Origin: AP-15 sp963736715
GTDB lineage: Bacteria > Pseudomonadota > Alphaproteobacteria > ATCC43930 > CGMCC-115725
Assembly (NCBI GenBank): GCA_963736715.1
Contig: CAVTQA010000037.1
Span: forward strand, 61,220 to 125,219
Direction of reading: 5' to 3'
Length of the DNA stretch: 64,000 bases
This document shows, in pieces, positions 26,281 through 34,970 of the stretch. Under the pieces are notes generated by a model. That model saw nothing but the letters and a program-made list of their open reading frames with translations. It was not told the origin of the DNA and made no database searches. The translations under genes and the position numbers were made by a program. Within the stretch, counting starts at the first letter, position 1; each line of letters starts with the position of its first letter.

Positions 26281-26560
26281 AGCATCGTCCGGCGTTCCCG
26301 CGAGGTCAGATCACGCAGCCAAGCCAACAGCATGTGGCGTCCCGGTGCTGTCGATGCCGCACGCAAGCTCAAACCAACAATTCCATTGATTGTGTCGACG
26401 GTCAGTGCCAGCACGTCAAAATTCGCGGCGATGCACCGCTCGATCATACTGCCAGTTAGCCCTCTGTCCTTATGGAAGTACAGTTGGAAGAGCTTCGGCG
26501 TGCTGATTGCGGAACCGATCTCCTCGACGCTCACCGTCCCAAAGAGTGAGGTTCTGGCCG
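26281..26560 (-). pseudogene. FMN-dependent alpha-hydroxy acid dehydrogenase fragment
   Basis: An internal piece of an LldD/lactate monooxygenase-like protein: TVSVEEIGSA, then PKLFQLYFHKDRGLTGSMIE, then DVLALTVDTINGIVG. The FMN-binding residues QLY and LTVD are recognisable. Both the N terminus and the catalytic His-Arg end are missing. It lies head-on against the truncated Avd gene and marks the breakpoint that removed the rest of the DGR. Confidence 0.65.
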
Positions 26561-26934
26561 GCATGATACCGCTCTAGGAAACGGGGTGCTGAACCGAGTA
26601 GTTTTTCATAGACACGTTGCCTTTCGGCGGGCATGACCTCACTGAAGCGATCTATAAAGCGCGAACCGATCCGCAGAAAGGCGCAGATACTCCGTCCAAA
26701 TTTCGCTGGCAGAACGCCTTCTGCCGGCGCTTCCGCTGTCCCGCCGACTACCTCCGTCCAGCTTCCCCTTAGTTCTCCTCGATATTGCTATCGCCCCAAC
26801 ACTCGGGCTGATCCGACCTCACGTATGCCGAGCCCGAGGAGCTGCCGCCTTTGCAGCACCGATTTCGGGTGGTTATCCTGAGCGGCGGCAACTCACCGCG
26901 GTCAATTCCGGATAATGAGAGGGCGCGCTCCCGA
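26561..26934. other. gap with no recognised gene
   Basis: 374 bp between the dehydrogenase fragment and the lactonase gene. I see no reverse transcriptase motif, no template-like repeat and no complete gene. It may hold further decayed dehydrogenase sequence and the lactonase promoter. Confidence 0.4.
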
Positions 26935-27699
26935 ATGACAGTCAAGCTGTATGCCTTCACTTGCGGTACGGTAACCGGCGAGTTCGCCCGTCTGATGGAA
27001 GGCGGTGAAGGCGACATCACGGTGCCGATCCCGGTCTTTCTGATCGAGCACCCGAAGGGGCGGGCACTGTTCGACACCGGGCTGCACCCCGACTGCCAAC
27101 ACGATCCCGCTGGACGGCTTGGCCCGCGGCTTGCCGGGCTTTTCCGTATCGGCTTTCAGCCGGGGGAAGAAGTCAGTGCGCGGCTCGAAGCGATGGACCG
27201 AGATCCCGGCAAGATCGACCTCATCATCAACTCGCATTTCCATTTCGATCACGTCGGCGGCAACGCACTGATCCCCCAGGCGACAATGCTCGTGCAGCGC
27301 CGGGAATGGGATGCCGGAATGGACCCCGAAACCGCCGCGCGGCGCGGGTTCAATCCACGCGATTTCGACCTCGGCCATAAATTGCGGCTTGTCGATGGCG
27401 AGCACGACGTGTTTGGCGATGGCTCGGTGATGTGTCTGCCGACGCATGGGCACACGCCGGGGCACCAATCCCTTCGACTGCGGCTTGATCACGGTGAGGT
27501 TGTTCTCGCCGCGGATGCCTGCTACTTTTGTCAGACCCTCCGCGAGCGCCGCCTGCCGCGCAACATGTACGACCGCGAGGCGATGCTGGCCTCGCTTGAC
27601 CAGTTGGAGGCGCTGGAACAAACCGGGGCTCGCATCTTTTTCGGCCACGACCCGGAGTTCTGGCAAACGGTACCGCAGGCACCGGTCCCGATCGCATAA
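26935..27699 (+). CDS. metallo-beta-lactamase-fold lactonase (AHL-lactonase-like)
   Basis: A 254-residue MBL-fold hydrolase with the dinuclear zinc motif HFHFDHVGG, then His in PTHGHTPGHQSL, Asp in LAADACYF and His in FFGHDPEFW. This order and the insert before the motif resemble N-acyl-homoserine-lactone lactonases (AttM/AiiB type) that open the lactone ring of quorum signals, but related enzymes open other lactones. Cytoplasmic: no signal peptide. GAGAGGG lies 11 bases upstream of ATG 26935, a rather long spacing. A standalone gene; quorum quenching or lactone catabolism are both possible. Confidence 0.85.
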   Translation: MTVKLYAFTCGTVTGEFARLMEGGEGDITVPIPVFLIEHPKGRALFDTGLHPDCQHDPAGRLGPRLAGLFRIGFQPGEEVSARLEAMDRDPGKIDLIINSHFHFDHVGGNALIPQATMLVQRREWDAGMDPETAARRGFNPRDFDLGHKLRLVDGEHDVFGDGSVMCLPTHGHTPGHQSLRLRLDHGEVVLAADACYFCQTLRERRLPRNMYDREAMLASLDQLEALEQTGARIFFGHDPEFWQTVPQAPVPIA

Positions 27700-27837
27700 C
27701 GCTGACGGGCGATCCTGTTCGGCTAAGGCCAACATCGCCCAGCGCCGTAACCGCGTGCGGGGATCGGCGGTGAATTTCGGTCGGACTATCAGTTCCGCGA
27801 TCGGTTAGCCACGAGCCTCTCCTCAACGGTGGAAGGT

Positions 27838-28341
27838 ATGAACGAGCCTGCATCACACTGCGACAGAAGTCCCCTTGCATCGAACGCAGAGGATCAATCG
27901 CTAATATCGCCCAATAAGGCTAAAGAACCGACTTCGATACAAAATTTGCCTCGCATTCCTTCGGATCAAGGAAGTTTACCGTCGTTGCCATTCCACGTAG
28001 CTATTGCTGATGGTGGCCTAGAAATCGATGCTAGAATAAAGAATGAGGCAGACGTAGACAAACTGATCCAGATACTACAAACGATAAAGCCGCTTTTGCA
28101 GAGCATCTACGGGCGACAGCCGAGCGTCCTCACCGATCCGCCTGATCCGCCCGATACGGAAAGTCGTGCGCAGCGCGCTTTCGAGTCCGCGATGACGCCG
28201 CACGAAGGCCCGGAAACCGGGATGTCGTTCTTTATTACAAAGGCCCAGAAAGCCGAACTGCGACGGCGTGGTTACAGCGAGGAACAGATTCGCGAGATGA
28301 AGCCAGAAGACGCGCACAGGGCGCTCGGATTGATTGGATGA
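27838..28341 (+). CDS. hypothetical protein with C-terminal ITKAQKAELRRRGYS motif
   Basis: A 167-residue protein with a low-complexity N-terminal half and a short amphipathic helix EADVDKLIQILQTIKPLLQS. The C-terminal 35 residues (FFITKAQKAELRRRGYSEEQ then IREMKPEDAHRALG) match a small three-helix, UBA-like motif found at the ends of varied alphaproteobacterial proteins. No catalytic residues. The base composition is lower in GC than its neighbours, suggesting recent transfer. The start is uncertain: GGAAGG is too close to ATG 27838; GTG 27829 is an alternative. Confidence 0.6.
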   Translation: MNEPASHCDRSPLASNAEDQSLISPNKAKEPTSIQNLPRIPSDQGSLPSLPFHVAIADGGLEIDARIKNEADVDKLIQILQTIKPLLQSIYGRQPSVLTDPPDPPDTESRAQRAFESAMTPHEGPETGMSFFITKAQKAELRRRGYSEEQIREMKPEDAHRALGLIG

Positions 28342-28485
28342 TTCGAGGAAAGCTGATCCTTCGTCCAGGGAAAAGCCCGCTGAACTCATCCGACAACATT
28401 CACAATGCGTGAGTGGGTCAGGAACGGAAGCGGGTCGAGAAGCCGACCCGCTCACTGACAGCGAGGCCGTGAAGTTCCGCAGCGG

Positions 28486-29829
28486 CTATGCGGCATGGTC
28501 ATATTCCATCGAGATATCCTTGCCGGTGTAGTCGGGCATGAACGTTGCCGAAATCAAGCTTACCACTGTGCAAGCGGCGATATAGATCGAGATCGCGTAG
28601 CCCGAATGATAGGTGGCGAACAATGCCGTAGCGATAAGCGGGGCTGGCCCGCCAGCGATCACCGACGCCAGTTGATAGCCCAGCGAGGAACCGCTGTACC
28701 TAAGCCGCGGCGTGAACGCCTCAGCTATCAACGCAGCCTGAGGCCCGTATTGCATGTCATGCGGGATCAATGACAGGACGATCGCGATGAACACCACCGA
28801 GGGGATTGCGGTATCAACCATGCCGAAATACAGGAATCCGAAAAAGCCGACCGCCGCAGCGCCGATCAGGTACGTCTTCCTACGGCCAACACGGTCGGAC
28901 ATGTGCCCGAACAGCGGAATGCTGACGAACGAGACGCAAGACGCGACCAGCACAGCGCTCAATATCAAGTTGCGCGACATGTGCAAGGTGCCCACGGCAT
29001 AGGCAAAGATGAAAGCGGTGAAGATGTAGAACGGTGCCTGTTGGCCCATGCGCAGCAATGCCGAGAGAATGATTTCCTTAGGTTGTTTCCTAAAGACCTC
29101 GATGATGGGAGCTTTCTCGATTTTGTCCTCGTCCAAAAGCTGCTGAAACACAGGTGTTTCAAGGATGCCAAGCCGAATCCACAGGCCAATTCCAATCAGT
29201 ACGATGGACAACGCAAACGGGATACGCCAGCCCCAGGTGGCGAACTGATCTCCTGACAAAGCGCTGAAGGCCAAGATTGAAAGGTTCGCGAGGAACAGAC
29301 CAGCCGGGACGCCGAATTGGGGCCACGATGCGACCAACCCGCGCTGACCATGATGACGTGACCATTCCATCGCCAGAAGCACCGAACCGCCCCATTCCCC
29401 GCCGACACCGATGCCTTGGACCATGCGCAAAAGCGTCAAAATCACCGCACCCCAGATGCCAATCGATGCGTATGTGGGCACAAATGCAATCAGGAAGGTC
29501 GCGATGCCCATTAGCAGTAGCGTGGCGATCAGTGTCCCCTTGCGGCCAATACGATCGCCATAGTGGCCGAAGATCGCCGCCCCGACCGGGCGACTTGCGA
29601 AACCAATAAAGTAGGTGCCAAAGGCCGCCAGCGTCGCGGTAAGCGGATCTTCGTTGGGGAAATAGAGCTTACCAAAAATCAGTCCGGCAGCCGTGCCGTA
29701 GATGAAGAAATCATACCATTCGATAGTGGTCCCGATCGTTGATGCGATGACCGCTTTGCGCAACTGTGCGCTGTGTTCGGGCGCGGACAACGCTCTCCGC
29801 TGTGGCGTCTCGAATGCAGCACTTGTCAT
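28486..29829 (-). CDS. MFS transporter, metabolite:H+ symporter (MHS) family
   Basis: A 447-residue inner-membrane transporter. MHS hallmarks are TIEWYDFFIYGTAAGLIFGK in helix 1, the loop motif RPVGAAIFGHYGDRIGRKGT, and GIGVGGEWGGSVLLAMEW. Family members take up dicarboxylates, citrate, alpha-ketoglutarate, betaine or proline with protons; the motif set here is closest to the broad ShiA/KgtP-like group, and no substrate can be named. ATG 29829 is supported by GGAGGAG 7 bases upstream. An inverted repeat AGCTAT...ATAGCT sits about 70 bp upstream and may be an operator. Divergent from the TauE-like gene. Confidence 0.88.
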   Translation of the reverse strand: MTSAAFETPQRRALSAPEHSAQLRKAVIASTIGTTIEWYDFFIYGTAAGLIFGKLYFPNEDPLTATLAAFGTYFIGFASRPVGAAIFGHYGDRIGRKGTLIATLLLMGIATFLIAFVPTYASIGIWGAVILTLLRMVQGIGVGGEWGGSVLLAMEWSRHHGQRGLVASWPQFGVPAGLFLANLSILAFSALSGDQFATWGWRIPFALSIVLIGIGLWIRLGILETPVFQQLLDEDKIEKAPIIEVFRKQPKEIILSALLRMGQQAPFYIFTAFIFAYAVGTLHMSRNLILSAVLVASCVSFVSIPLFGHMSDRVGRRKTYLIGAAAVGFFGFLYFGMVDTAIPSVVFIAIVLSLIPHDMQYGPQAALIAEAFTPRLRYSGSSLGYQLASVIAGGPAPLIATALFATYHSGYAISIYIAACTVVSLISATFMPDYTGKDISMEYDHAA

Positions 29830-29900
29830 AAGAATTCTCCTCCCGGCGTTGCGTCGTCGTGGAACACGTTCGCGGTTCTCTATCGTGAGTTTAACGATAA

Positions 29901-29919
29901 AGCTATATCCCAAATAGCT
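29901..29919 (-). promoter_or_regulatory. inverted repeat upstream of the MHS transporter gene
   Basis: AGCTAT at 29901-29906 and ATAGCT at 29914-29919, a 6-bp perfect inverted repeat with a 7-base spacer in an AT-richer stretch 72 bases above the start codon. Consistent with a dimeric repressor site, but no cognate regulator gene is nearby. Confidence 0.35.
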
Positions 29920-30048
29920 AGCCATTCTTAAGAGAGCGGTTGTGGATCGGTGCCGGTATTAATGCCGCGTCTCGTCGAGACGATCTCGATCCCGCAATTC
30001 TAATCCAGTTGTGTCGCCACTGGCGATGACCCGGCAGTCTCCCCCACG

Positions 30049-30810
30049 ATGATCGCAAGCGCAATTCAAGTCGCCGCCGCAGCGGGTCTCGGTGGGATGG
30101 CTGGTCTCCTCGGTGGGCTATTCGGAGTCGGCGGTGGGTTTCTCGTGATCCCGCTGCTCGGGTTTTTCTATGGCATGGATCAGCAAACGGCGCAGGGCAC
30201 AGCGCTGATAATGGTAGTGCCCAATGTCCTCTGGGCATTTTCGCGATATCAGCGACGCTTCGGCGTCGATCTGCGCATGGCCGCGGCCATCGCCGGGTCG
30301 GCTTTGATTGCGGCCTATCCGACAGCCCGTTTCACGACCGGCCTCGACCCGCACGTCTTGCGGCTCTCCTTCGCTGTCTTTCTCGCCACCACTGCCGGGA
30401 CCGTCGCTTATCGGACGTGGCGGGGCGGTGCGAGGACTGAGAGAGGGCCGAGACGAGCCTGGGGCTGGGTAACAATCGTGGGGGTGATCGGCGGTGTGGT
30501 CTCAGGGTTCTTCGGAGTCGGTGGGGCTTTCATTGCGCCGCCGCTGCTGACGACGTACTTCGGGTTGCGGCAATTAGAGGCCCAAGGTCTCGCCCTGGCG
30601 CTCGTGTCCCCGAGCGCATTCATTGCGTTGCTGACCTATGCCGGGGCCGGTCAGGTCGACTGGGTTGTCGGATTACCGCTTGCGCTTGGTGGAATGGCCG
30701 CGATCTCCGCTGGAGTCGCGTTTGCCAGCCGCCTGCCCGAGAGACGGATGCGGTTGGCCTTCTGCGCACTCTTGCTGCTTACTGCGGTGCTGCTAGCGCT
30801 GCGGGGGTGA
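30049..30810 (+). CDS. TauE/SafE-family membrane permease
   Basis: A 253-residue integral membrane protein with about eight helices and the internal duplication typical of TauE/SafE (DUF81). Both halves carry the Gly-rich repeat: GGLFGVGGGFLVIPLLGFFY in the first and SGFFGVGGAFIAPPLLTTYF in the second. The family exports sulfite, sulfoacetate or other sulfur-containing organic anions. Start ATG 30049 gives a short N terminus before helix 1, as expected. Divergent from the MHS transporter gene; no sulfur-metabolism genes are adjacent, so the substrate is open. Confidence 0.85.
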   Translation: MIASAIQVAAAAGLGGMAGLLGGLFGVGGGFLVIPLLGFFYGMDQQTAQGTALIMVVPNVLWAFSRYQRRFGVDLRMAAAIAGSALIAAYPTARFTTGLDPHVLRLSFAVFLATTAGTVAYRTWRGGARTERGPRRAWGWVTIVGVIGGVVSGFFGVGGAFIAPPLLTTYFGLRQLEAQGLALALVSPSAFIALLTYAGAGQVDWVVGLPLALGGMAAISAGVAFASRLPERRMRLAFCALLLLTAVLLALRG

Positions 30811-31171
30811 TCGAAGTCGGGTATGGTTTCGAGGAATGCCCTGGCCGCACCATTCCCACCAAGGGGATGACGGCGACGGCGCTGCGGGTTTTTCTGACGA
30901 CTTCGCATCCAAAGATGCCAACCTGATCCTCGCGCCAGAACGATAACAGATGTGATCGCTTATATCCTGAGCTTACGCGAGCGCTGCTGACCCACGGGCA
31001 CTGTTCCATTGGGCGGCACCGATGGGAGTGTCTGGCCTATGTGGGTAATTCGACCTCGTTCCACCCAACGCTGATGACGAGGCTAAGCCGTTCGCCGGAC
31101 AGATTCATCGAGCAATGCCGCCTGCTTCGCCGCCAAACCCGCCCGTCACTACGCGACGATGAGCACGGCGG
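30811..31171. other. gap with no recognised gene
   Basis: 361 bp. On the plus strand about 30945-30995 a short stretch reads TDVIAYILSLRER, like the last helix of a c-type cytochrome, but no heme motif (CxxCH) is present nearby. Otherwise I see nothing. Confidence 0.35.
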
Positions 31172-31498
31172 TCAGCGGGCGGACTTCAATGCCTGCACGA
31201 CCTTCCGCTCCATCTCGGCGCGAGCCTCGACGCTTTGCAGCGGCGTCACTTTCCATTCGAGGAGGCCCCATGCGGGCATGTCGCGGACGATGCGGTCGGC
31301 TTCGTCATTCGAAGGAGCCTCGATGATGAACACGAATGCGCGGTCACCAACCGGCACGCCGCCCGCCAGGATCTTTCCTTCGGTCTTCAGCCTCATCACG
31401 TATTCGAAATGGGGGATGACCGTTTGTTCGAGCAGTGCGATCGCTTGCTCGGGTGATGGTGGGAGTGGACCGCGAGCGCCTTCGACCAGATATTGCAT
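31172..31498 (-). CDS. YCII/muconolactone isomerase-like small protein
   Basis: 108 residues of ferredoxin-like fold. MQYLVEGARGPLPPSPEQAI begins the first strand and helix, RAFVFIIEAPSNDEADRIVR the second repeat, and LLEWKVTPLQSVE the last strand. The pattern resembles YCII-related and muconolactone delta-isomerase-like proteins; the catalytic His-Asp pair of true YciI is not obvious. ATG is supported by GGAGG 6 bases upstream. It could act on a lactone or be a stress-related dimeric protein; not certain. Confidence 0.7.
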   Translation of the reverse strand: MQYLVEGARGPLPPSPEQAIALLEQTVIPHFEYVMRLKTEGKILAGGVPVGDRAFVFIIEAPSNDEADRIVRDMPAWGLLEWKVTPLQSVEARAEMERKVVQALKSAR

Positions 31499-31747
31499 TG
31501 CTTTCCTCCCCGGAGTAGCCGGTGCCGATATCGACGACCGGACGCGAGCATCCGAGCAGCCTTGGGAGGCTCCGGTCAAGCAATACGATTTCGCCCCCCG
31601 ATCTCAGAAATGCCGGACGCGCAATCCGCTACCGTGGGGAAACGCTTGGGTCGTAACGGTGTGGTGACGAGCATGTCCAGACCTAGATCGGGGCAGAACC
31701 CTACGGAATCCTCGAAGTTCATGCTGAGCCGGATTTCCAGTTTGCCG

Positions 31748-32110
31748 TCAAGCCGGTTCGACTTCAACCCGTAATGGATGCTCCTCGACCTTGGCCATCA
31801 ACAAGACCTCACATTGCTTTTGTTCCGCGACCTCGAACGTATAGGTGCCAGCAATGCCCTTACCTTTCGTATGGACGACCAAGGTCAAGGCCAGAGCATC
31901 TAGCGTCGGTAGATGAAATATCCTATTCAGGACGAATTCAACAAAATCCATGGGTGTGTAATCGTCGTTATAGAACACGATGTTCCACATTCTTGGACGT
32001 TTCGTCTTTACCTCATCTTTTTCGAGGAGATCGCGCCCCGGTTTCTGAATGGGTCCATCGCGGTTTGGATTCTGCTGTTGCGACAGGGGCCTGCTGAGTG
32101 TTCTCACCAT
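31748..32110 (-). CDS. clpS: ClpS adaptor paralogue 1
   Basis: Adaptor that delivers N-degron substrates to ClpAP, 120 residues. The ClpS core is complete: MWNIVFYNDDYTPMDFVEFV holds the Asn and Asp that bind the substrate alpha-amino group and the Met gatekeeper; LVVHTKGKGIAGTYTFEVAE holds the third contact, His. EEHPLRVEVE ends the domain. The N-terminal ~35 residues (SRPLSQQQNPNRDGPIQKPG) form the flexible tail that enters ClpA. MVRT is used as start because the same tail begins at MVKT in paralogue 2; the frame is open to 32218. About 17 kb from a ClpP paralogue on this contig. Confidence 0.9.
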   Translation of the reverse strand: MVRTLSRPLSQQQNPNRDGPIQKPGRDLLEKDEVKTKRPRMWNIVFYNDDYTPMDFVEFVLNRIFHLPTLDALALTLVVHTKGKGIAGTYTFEVAEQKQCEVLLMAKVEEHPLRVEVEPA

Positions 32111-32254
32111 CTCGCTACCAATCCATCCATTTTCGCCATTCAATGCTGCCGCCTCGGCTACTCCCTCGCCTATCCCAGCATCCTGACCCGAGCCGTTCCC
32201 TGGCGATTTCCGTGACACTCATATGGGTCCGCCCCCACTTGGATTGGAGAATTA

Positions 32255-32446
32255 TCAGTTAAATGGCCCCGTCGTGTCGGTAAGCTGCTCGATTGCGACA
32301 GTGATCCGACGCCAGATAGCCGCGCCAGCGTGATCGCCCTCCGCTGCTAGCTCCTCGGCACGCTGGAAGCTATTCGCCTCCGCCTCGTCGGCGTAGCGGT
32401 TGACCATCAGCGTCGCCACCCGCCAGATCTCAATCTCCCGTATCAC
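32255..32446 (-). CDS. small protein, DUF6961-like
   Basis: 63 residues: VIREIEIWRVATLMVNRYAD ... GDHAGAAIWRRITVAIEQL, two helices separated by an acidic turn, typical of the ~60-residue DUF6961-like proteins. The GTG start at 32446 is chosen because the homologous pseudogene at 54553 also begins GTG-ATA then (P/R)EI(D/E)IW; the frame is open upstream to ATG 32548 and 32575. It lies just upstream of ClpS paralogue 1 on the same strand (144-bp gap). Function unknown. Confidence 0.6.
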   Translation of the reverse strand: MIREIEIWRVATLMVNRYADEAEANSFQRAEELAAEGDHAGAAIWRRITVAIEQLTDTTGPFN

Positions 32447-32541
32447 GCTGAATACGGTGGCTTTCTTGTGTTTCGAATTGCTTGACCGGGGGAGATAGGG
32501 TGGCCGAATGTTTTTGGCGATACTCACCGTGATTCCGTATT

Positions 32542-33104
32542 GTGACATCGGAGCTGAGTCCCCGCGGTACGGCATTTGAGCCTGACTTATACTCTTACCA
32601 AGGTGTCTCTGGCGAACAACGCCACGAGATAGAAACGAAGTTTATGACGCATGGCATTGACACGCCGGCAGCGTTGATTGTGCAGAAGATTCTCGATGGA
32701 GGGTTCACCGAACTCACTACCGAAGGGCGGTCAGATTTCACTCGGTTCGTAATGTCGCTCCGGGCGCGCCATCCCGATGCCGTCGCCTTGGCTCTAAACG
32801 AGAGCAAACGACAGCTCACCACGGCGCTCGCGCGCGACCCTGAGGAATATTTGGCAGCTAAAGAGCCGGGATCACCTTCAACCCTGATCGAGTGGACGGA
32901 ACAGTACACCCCGGAACTCTACAGGAATTTTGGTGTATCCATTATCCCCGGCGTCATCACGGATAACAAGACGGGAGAGCGCATCTTTCGAATGCCGTGG
33001 TGGGTGCATGATATCCGAGGTGCTGGCACTGATCTTCTAATATCAGACCGTCCCTGTTTACTGGAAGGAGATGCGATCGAAGGTTCTTGTTTAATTGCAC
33101 TTCC
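32542..33104 (+). pseudogene. DUF4238 protein, 5' part, interrupted by IS1595
   Basis: Reads HEIETKFMTHGIDTPAALIV, then RSDFTRFVMSLRARHPDAVA, then DLLISDRPCLLEGDAIEGSC. The last block, with the S-D-R-P motif, is characteristic of DUF4238. The usual start of the family (HY(I/V)PQxYL...) is missing, so the N terminus was already lost or replaced. The frame breaks after GSCLIALP at 33104, where the IS1595 element begins, and resumes at 35896. Function of DUF4238 is unknown. Confidence 0.75.
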
Positions 33105-33168
33105 GGCAATGTTACACTTGACATACCGCACCCCATAGGTAGACTGGCGGCTCAGGAGAAAAGCCGCT

Positions 33169-34116
33169 ATGAAATCCGCCCTCAACGCCCCTCAGCTTTG
33201 CAGCGAAGAAGCCGCCATTGCTTACGTCGAAAGTCGGCTTTGGCCGGATGGTTCGGTTTGTCCGCATTGCGGCTCGATCAATCAAGCAACCAAGCTGAAG
33301 GGGAAAACGACCCGTCCCGGCCTGTGGAAATGCCGCGTTTGCCGTAAGCCGTTCACGGTGCGCATGGGAACGGTGTTCGAGTCGAGCCATGTGCCGCTGC
33401 ATATCTGGCTGCAGGCGATCTACCTGATGTGCTCCAGCAAGAAGGGCATCGCGACCCGCCAGCTGCACCGCACGTTCGGGGGCAGCCTCAAAACCGCGTG
33501 GTTCCTCGGGCATCGCATCCGTGAAGCGATGACCGTGCTGAGGGTCGATGAGACTGATCCGCTCGGGGGCGCCAATCTGGTTGTCGAGGCTGACGAAACC
33601 TTTGTCGGCGGCAAGGCGGCAAACCGCAAAGGCAAGATTCCGCCAAAGGCTCCCGTGCTGTCGCTGGTCGAGCGCGATGGCCGGGTCCGTAGCTTCCACG
33701 TTCCAAATGTCACCGCGCAAACCCTGAAGCCGATCATTGTCGCCAACGTCAACAAGGCCAGCTACCTGATGACCGACGAAAGCCCTGTCTATTGGTCGAT
33801 CGGCCGCGAGTTCGCGGGGCACGGTGCCGTTAATCACTCCGCGCAAGAATACGTGCGTGGTGCGTTTTGGCACACCAACACCACAGAAAACTATTTCTCG
33901 ATCTTCAAGCGCGGGATTTACGGTTGTTACTTGCACGTCAGCGAGACGCACCTGCATCGCTACGCGGCCGAGTTCGATTTCCGGTACAACAACCGAATTG
34001 GGCTCGGCATTGACGATCAGGCTCGCGCCGATCGCGCGCTCGTAGGCGCCAAGGGCAAGCGGCTCACCTATCGAACAACTGGTCTTACGCGGCGGGACGC
34101 GCCGTCGATCGACTAG
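33169..34116 (+). CDS. IS1595-family (ISXO2-like) transposase
   Basis: A 315-residue DDE-type transposase. The N-terminal zinc ribbon is CPHCGSINQATKLKG ... WKCRVCRKPF. The DDE/N domain has VVEADETFVGGK, the second Asp in YLMTDESPVYWSIG and HTNTTENYFSIFKRG with the final Asn/Glu. RYNNRIGLGIDD ends the domain. The length is normal, the frame intact and both terminal repeats present, so the element should be mobile. AGGAG lies about 10 bases before ATG 33169. Confidence 0.93.
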   Translation: MKSALNAPQLCSEEAAIAYVESRLWPDGSVCPHCGSINQATKLKGKTTRPGLWKCRVCRKPFTVRMGTVFESSHVPLHIWLQAIYLMCSSKKGIATRQLHRTFGGSLKTAWFLGHRIREAMTVLRVDETDPLGGANLVVEADETFVGGKAANRKGKIPPKAPVLSLVERDGRVRSFHVPNVTAQTLKPIIVANVNKASYLMTDESPVYWSIGREFAGHGAVNHSAQEYVRGAFWHTNTTENYFSIFKRGIYGCYLHVSETHLHRYAAEFDFRYNNRIGLGIDDQARADRALVGAKGKRLTYRTTGLTRRDAPSID

Positions 34117-34254
34117 CAGTCGGCGACGCCCTCGCTCAACCTTTAATCCAGATCCACGGCAGCTATGGTTGCCCTTTATCGACGGGGACGGGTCGTGACA
34201 CCCGCCCCCGTCATCGCATCCCCAGTCAGTGCCAACCAACCCAGGAGCGAAACT

Positions 34255-34536
34255 ATGCCTAATGAGAGCCAGATTTTCCAAACTATGCAGTCTCTTACGA
34301 TTAAGCTGTTGGCGCTACGCGACGTAACAATCTGCTTGCTTGCCGCGCAAGCGCGCGACAACAGCGATGGAACTGCCCTTTTCCGCGAGATATCCGAGGG
34401 GTTGGATCGGCGCCTATCGCAGACGATCCCTCAAACGGCAACCGCGCAAATCGTAGCAATGGCGGAGCAGATACGGGTTCAGGTTGATTTGATAATTGAT
34501 TCAGCGCAACGGGCGATGGGTCACGGAACCAACTAG
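34255..34536 (+). CDS. IS1595 cargo protein 1, helical hypothetical
   Basis: 93 residues, almost all helical: FQTMQSLTIKLLALRDVTIC and AQIVAMAEQIRVQVDLIIDS are long amphipathic helices. No known motif. AGGAG lies 7 bases before the ATG. It is the first gene after the transposase and is followed 74 bp later by a small membrane protein, so the three small genes probably form one transcript. Function unknown. Confidence 0.6.
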   Translation: MPNESQIFQTMQSLTIKLLALRDVTICLLAAQARDNSDGTALFREISEGLDRRLSQTIPQTATAQIVAMAEQIRVQVDLIIDSAQRAMGHGTN

Positions 34537-34610
34537 CTGTCCAGGCTTCCTCAAAATCCCGCAGGTCTGCTAGTTGCTGAGCGATCGACCTTGTAGATTC
34601 GGAGGCTGAA

Positions 34611-34802
34611 ATGGCTGAATGGGCGATTTTTGCGGCCATCGGCGCGTCAGGGTTTTTCATCTATCGCGTCCTGAAAGAAATCGCCGAGCATCTGCTGCAA
34701 ATCAGATTGCTTTGCGCCGACCACTTCGCTCGCGCGAAACTGGCGTCTGACACAGCAGCTTTGGCAGCCGCTAACGCACGCTCGCGACCCGTGGTAAGCT
34801 GA
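34611..34802 (+). CDS. IS1595 cargo protein 2, small membrane protein
   Basis: 63 residues. One N-terminal membrane helix (WAIFAAIGASGFFIYRV) is followed by an amphipathic helix KEIAEHLLQIRLLCADHF and an Ala-rich tail. GGAGG stands 6 bases before the ATG. No homologue recognised. Its stop is 3 bases before the next small gene. Confidence 0.55.
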   Translation: MAEWAIFAAIGASGFFIYRVLKEIAEHLLQIRLLCADHFARAKLASDTAALAAANARSRPVVS

Positions 34803-34805
34803 CAT

Positions 34806-34970
34806 ATGCTCCGCAAACCAAAGCCAAAGCCCGACAACCCCGAGCAGTTCAAGCGGTTCATCGACATGGCCCGCGAGGTTGAGGCCGATGAGAGCCCGGA
34901 CGCTGTAGATCGTGCATTCAACAAGGTTGTTCGTCCCCCGAAGCGACCGACACCAAAGAAGCCCGCTTAA
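34806..34970 (+). CDS. IS1595 cargo protein 3, 54-residue basic protein
   Basis: MLRKPKPKPDNPEQFKRFID, then MAREVEADESPDAVDRAFNK, then a Lys/Pro-rich tail. This layout (basic ends, FKRF(I/L)xxAxEV helix) is common to short hypothetical proteins of mobile elements and phages. It starts 3 bases after the preceding gene and its 3' end overlaps that of the convergent DUF3800 gene by 53 bp. Function unknown. Confidence 0.55.
   Translation: MLRKPKPKPDNPEQFKRFIDMAREVEADESPDAVDRAFNKVVRPPKRPTPKKPA

Noticed and set aside
26633..26881. Small basic open frame after the Avd remnant as a possible DGR component
   Set aside because: No similarity to Avd, HRDC-type or RT proteins, no ribosome site, and composition typical of a chance frame.
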